A stretch of 64,000 nt of DNA from JADFXI01 sp963784135. Lineage in GTDB: Bacteria; Nitrospirota; Thermodesulfovibrionia; Thermodesulfovibrionales; Dissulfurispiraceae. The position numbers and the translations under genes are program-made. The notes below the pieces were generated by a model. That model had not been told where the DNA came from. It did not search any database and saw nothing but the letters and a program-made list of their open reading frames with translations. Of the stretch, positions 61,455-64,000 are shown piece after piece. Each line of letters opens with the position of its first letter. Position 1 is the stretch's first letter. The DNA lies in contig CAWAQG010000012.1 of the NCBI GenBank assembly GCA_963784135.1, positions 1-64,000 on the forward strand. Direction: 5' to 3'.

Positions 61455-62028
61455 CGCCGTAACAAAAATTCGGCAGCGAGCGCCTACTTCTCAGCAGCCG
61501 GCTTTTCACGCCTTTGGATTCGTTGAATTTTTTTATTATAGTATCGGTAATATCAAGCGTTTTATCACTATAAAGCAACGATTGGACCGGCAGAATGACG
61601 GTGTATTTCTGCTCCTGTCCGAACTTCACGACTACCTCAATTATTTCTTTATATACCGACTCCGTCAATTCTCTCCTTTTTTTCTCGAACTCCTGATTAG
61701 CGTCCGACACCATCCTCTGAAATTCTCTTTCCGAGCGCTCCAGATCTTCCATCTTTGCCTTTTTCGCATCCGGAGACATGATCGCGCCCTGTTTCTCCAG
61801 ATCGCCCTTCATCTTCTCGATCTCCTTGCCTCTTTCAGTGATTGTCGATTGCTTTGAAGACATAAAGTCCTTTAACCCGCTTACCGCTTTTTTCCCATCT
61901 TCGGAGTCGTTTGCAGCTCTGTCTATATCAACAAAACCCAATTTCATATCAGCTGCGTTAACACGAGACAGGGCACCGCTCAAGAGCACCGCAAATCCAA
62001 CAACCATCACCAAAATAATTTTTTTCAT
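61417..62028 (-). CDS. skp: OmpH/Skp-family periplasmic chaperone
   Basis: A Skp-like protein with a signal peptide (VMVVGFAVLLSGALSRVNA), KLGFVDIDRAAND and a long helical pair (about residues 45-130) forming the tentacle. The C-terminal frame runs on to 61417 and into lpxD. A one-base change near 61505-61512 would instead end it REKPAAEK at a TAG at 61484-61486, a more usual tail. It escorts outer-membrane proteins to the BamA product encoded upstream. The start is the ATG at 62028. Confidence 0.85.
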   Translation of the reverse strand: MKKIILVMVVGFAVLLSGALSRVNAADMKLGFVDIDRAANDSEDGKKAVSGLKDFMSSKQSTITERGKEIEKMKGDLEKQGAIMSPDAKKAKMEDLERSEREFQRMVSDANQEFEKKRRELTESVYKEIIEVVVKFGQEQKYTVILPVQSLLYSDKTLDITDTIIKKFNESKGVKSRLLRSRRSLPNFCYGDEITRTCRTACS

Positions 62029-62048
62029 CAAACCCTCCAAATTTTATT

Positions 62049-62094
62049 AACCCCACCAATCCTCCCCTTAGTTAAGGGGAGGTTAGGAGGGGTT
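62049..62094. repeat. Long imperfect hairpin between bamA and skp
   Basis: The arms AACCCCACCAATCCTCCCC and GGGGAGGTTAGGAGGGGTT pair over 22 positions with three mismatches around a short loop. A T-rich stretch follows on the plus strand only, so it would not terminate the minus-strand operon in the usual way. It resembles dispersed intergenic palindromes. Confidence 0.7.
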
Positions 62095-62100
62095 ATTTTT

Positions 62101-62126
62101 TATAGCCTATTGCCCATAGCCTATTC
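62101..62126. repeat. Short period-7 array TATAGCC/TATTGCC
   Basis: Four heptamers (TATAGCC, TATTGCC, CATAGCC, TATTCTT) sit directly after the bamA stop, a third sequence type of period-7 repeat in the window. Confidence 0.6.
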
Positions 62127-64000
62127 TTAAAACGATGAGCCAAAAGTAAATCCGACCTTGCTTGAGGCCTCACCCGGCTTCTTATTGAGATTATAGCCCC
62201 ACTCAACCCTTATCGGACCCATGGGGGAAATCCAGCGTATCCCGATCCCCGACGTGTAATCGAGATTGGTGCCAATCGTTTCATTTGAGGTATACGCTCT
62301 GCCCGCGTCGCAAAAGACGACCCCTTTGAACTTATATTCAGCTGCAATAGGGAAAACATACTCGGAATTGAATATAAGCTCTTCTAATCCTCCGATCGGC
62401 TGTCCATCAACATCTTTGGGGCCCGCATCTCCATAGTTGATTCCCCGGACGGTACTAATGTCGCCGAGGTAAAACCGCTGGTATAAGGGCACTTCCTTGC
62501 CGAACAAGCCCCTCGAATATCCGAATCTGCCTCTTACCATGAATGTTGTTGAACTCGTAACAGGGAAATACCAGGCAGAGTCGGCAAGTGCCTTTAAGAA
62601 GTCATTTGATCCCCCTAATCCGGCAAAGGTGAACCCAAAAGAATTACGGGAGCCCCTTGACGGATCTTGATAGTTGTCCCGGGTGTCCCTGGTCAATCCG
62701 GGGCTGATGGCGCTGGTTAGTGTCAGCCCCTCCTGGTCCGTTACGATCGATGAGGCATCGGTGCTGACATTATAAATATTATTCTGCTCCAGAGTGTATC
62801 CGATCGTGGCTGCCCAGTATTCCCAGAATCTTTTAGTCAAAGATACAGAAAAGCCGGTCGACTTGCTGTCGAAATCTCCATATACCTGGTATGTTTTAAA
62901 AATGCTGGCTCCGAATAACATAGGTTTGTCCAAAAACCAGGGGTCCTGGTAGGATAGTTCGTAAAAAGAACTTCTGCCGCCGAGTTCTCCCTTTAGTTTC
63001 AAAGCACGGCCCGTGCCGTCGAGATTGATCTGGCTTACGTCAAGCATGGTAACAAAGTGGTCAACAGAGCTGTATCCGCCGCCGATGCTTAAGGAGCCGG
63101 TCGACTTCTCTTTAACAGCGACATCGAGGTCAACTATTTTTTCTTCATGCCGCGGTTTTGGCGAAATGTCGACTGTTTCAAAAAACTGCAGGTTGTTCAA
63201 ACGCTCGTAGCTCCGCTTTAGAGAAGAAGCATCGAAAGTCTCTCCCTCATCAAGTTCGATTTCCCTTCGTATTACTTTGTCCCTTGTCTTCGTGTTGCCG
63301 GATATGGAGATTTTACCTACACTGTACTTGTCGCCTTCGTTAATCCTGAAGACAACCCGCACTGTTTTCTTTGCTTCATCGGGGACAAGGTCGGGGAATA
63401 CTGATACAAGCGCGTAGCCGGTGTTTGAATACTTATCACTGATAGCGGTTATGTCCTTAGTCAGCACTGATTTATCGAAGACCTTGCCGGCCGAGAACTT
63501 GATCAGCTTTCTCAGTTCATCTTCCTTGTATACCTTATTGCCGGCAATTTCGACTGAAGATACTTTGAACTGATCTCCCTCGGAAACCTGAATGGAAATT
63601 TTCATCCCCTTTTTATGATCAATGAGCTGCAAAACCGGATCACCCAGGGTGACTTTAAGGTAACCGTTATTATAATAAAGTTCCCTTATGCGGTCGATGT
63701 CGGCCTTCATCTCGTCTTTTTTGTAATAACCGGTGCCGAAGATAAAGGACAACAGCCCTCTCACTTTAGTCTTCATGGCCGCCTTGATTTTTCCGGCAGA
63801 GATCGCTTTATTCCCTTCGATCCTGATATCTCTGATTTTGACCTTCTCGCCTTCATCAATCTGGAAGGTCACGACAACTTCACTCTTACCGGCCTTTCTC
63901 AGAACAGGAACAACCTTTGCGAGATAGTAACCCTCATCCTCGTAGAAAACCCTTAGTTTTACGGCATTATCGTTGATAAGGGTAATATCTGATATTGCCC
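62127..64000 (-). CDS. bamA: Outer membrane protein assembly factor BamA (5' end beyond window)
   Basis: The frame is open to the window edge, so the N-terminus and first POTRA domains lie outside. Visible are POTRA domains (KIRDIRIEGNKAISAGKIK, FKVSSVEIAGNKVYKEDEL, YSVGKISISGNTKTRDKVI) and the 16-strand barrel with the BamA hallmarks PLYQRFYLGDISTVRGINYGD (VRGF-type loop, here VRGIN) and a terminal aromatic Phe. It inserts beta-barrel proteins in the outer membrane. It heads the bamA-skp-lpxD-fabZ-lpxA-lpxI operon. Confidence 0.97.
   Translation of the reverse strand, partial: AISDITLINDNAVKLRVFYEDEGYYLAKVVPVLRKAGKSEVVVTFQIDEGEKVKIRDIRIEGNKAISAGKIKAAMKTKVRGLLSFIFGTGYYKKDEMKADIDRIRELYYNNGYLKVTLGDPVLQLIDHKKGMKISIQVSEGDQFKVSSVEIAGNKVYKEDELRKLIKFSAGKVFDKSVLTKDITAISDKYSNTGYALVSVFPDLVPDEAKKTVRVVFRINEGDKYSVGKISISGNTKTRDKVIRREIELDEGETFDASSLKRSYERLNNLQFFETVDISPKPRHEEKIVDLDVAVKEKSTGSLSIGGGYSSVDHFVTMLDVSQINLDGTGRALKLKGELGGRSSFYELSYQDPWFLDKPMLFGASIFKTYQVYGDFDSKSTGFSVSLTKRFWEYWAATIGYTLEQNNIYNVSTDASSIVTDQEGLTLTSAISPGLTRDTRDNYQDPSRGSRNSFGFTFAGLGGSNDFLKALADSAWYFPVTSSTTFMVRGRFGYSRGLFGKEVPLYQRFYLGDISTVRGINYGDAGPKDVDGQPIGGLEELIFNSEYVFPIAAEYKFKGVVFCDAGRAYTSNETIGTNLDYTSGIGIRWISPMGPIRVEWGYNLNKKPGEASSKVGFTFGSSF

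Noticed and set aside
1..64000. tRNA and rRNA genes
   Set aside because: I looked for T-arm GTTCGAATC-type signatures with matching acceptor stems and for rRNA landmarks and found none. A covariance-model scan would be decisive.

Overview
The window looks like one contig of a Gram-negative, flagellated, LPS-bearing bacterium that can oxidise H2. Evidence for this is the lipid A/Lpx genes, heptose kinase, Tol genes, BamA, FliK and FlhB-like genes and a membrane-bound [NiFe] hydrogenase. Gene content, the GAF/HD-GYP and sigma-54 signalling genes, CooT, two-CW and RES proteins and the many small inverted-repeat elements suggest an anaerobic or microaerophilic lineage such as Nitrospirota (Thermodesulfovibrionia-like) or Desulfobacterota. 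This placement is an inference from gene style and no marker phylogeny was run.

Layout. 0-8.4 kb: AMMECR1 fragment, Xre/RES toxin-antitoxin pair, phage-type ORF6N remnant, OsmC, flavin reductase, DsrE, moaC, then a tolQ-tolR-tolA-tolB operon (minus strand) and a CAP-domain lipoprotein. 8.5-15.3 kb: a segment bracketed by two inverted copies of a small mobile element that carries a GIY-YIG remnant. Inside it are heptose kinase, a thiouridylase-NFACT-R-like fusion, a lipoprotein, hisF/hisA, a DUF3108 protein, a glycosyltransferase and a 52-residue Cys-rich protein. 15.4-23 kb: comF, purA, serA, a class V aminotransferase, argD and argF. 23-25.9 kb: two paralogous Gly-rich membrane proteins behind a good sigma-54 promoter, a two-CW protein, a spermidine-synthase-like enzyme and a rhodanese with an in-frame TGA followed by a SECIS-like hairpin. 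26-32.4 kb: sigma-54 activator, histidine kinase, response regulator, S10 peptidase and GAF/HD-GYP protein. 32.4-35.4 kb: Fur-family repressor and zinc/manganese ABC importer, its ATPase gene interrupted at a 7-A run. 35.5-41.6 kb: aconitase, citrate synthase, aldehyde dehydrogenase and a ThDP enzyme in one minus-strand operon. 41.7-43.0 kb: a complete ISNCY-type insertion sequence with a 16-bp target duplication. 43-50 kb: NHL-repeat lipoprotein, hydrogenase operon (small, large, cytochrome b, protease) and PhoH/PIN. 50-53 kb: a paired structured repeat, an endonuclease III relative, FlhB-like and FliK-like genes. 53-58 kb: serS, DUF3842, CooT, HD protein, broken lplA and a membrane protein. 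58-64 kb: lipid A/outer-membrane operon bamA-skp-lpxD-fabZ-lpxA-lpxI.

What stands out. (1) A probable selenocysteine rhodanese at 25.3 kb. (2) A 323-360 bp mobile element with terminal inverted repeats, 4-bp target duplications and a decaying GIY-YIG reading frame. (3) A 162-173 bp element whose central sequence is conserved while its perfectly paired arms differ completely between copies. (4) Period-7 repeat arrays of several unrelated sequences arranged as inverted pairs between genes. (5) A hydrogenase small subunit with Asp in place of the first cluster-binding Cys. Many genes between 55 and 62 kb carry single-base frameshifts, which may be sequence errors or decay. No tRNA, rRNA or CRISPR array was recognised.
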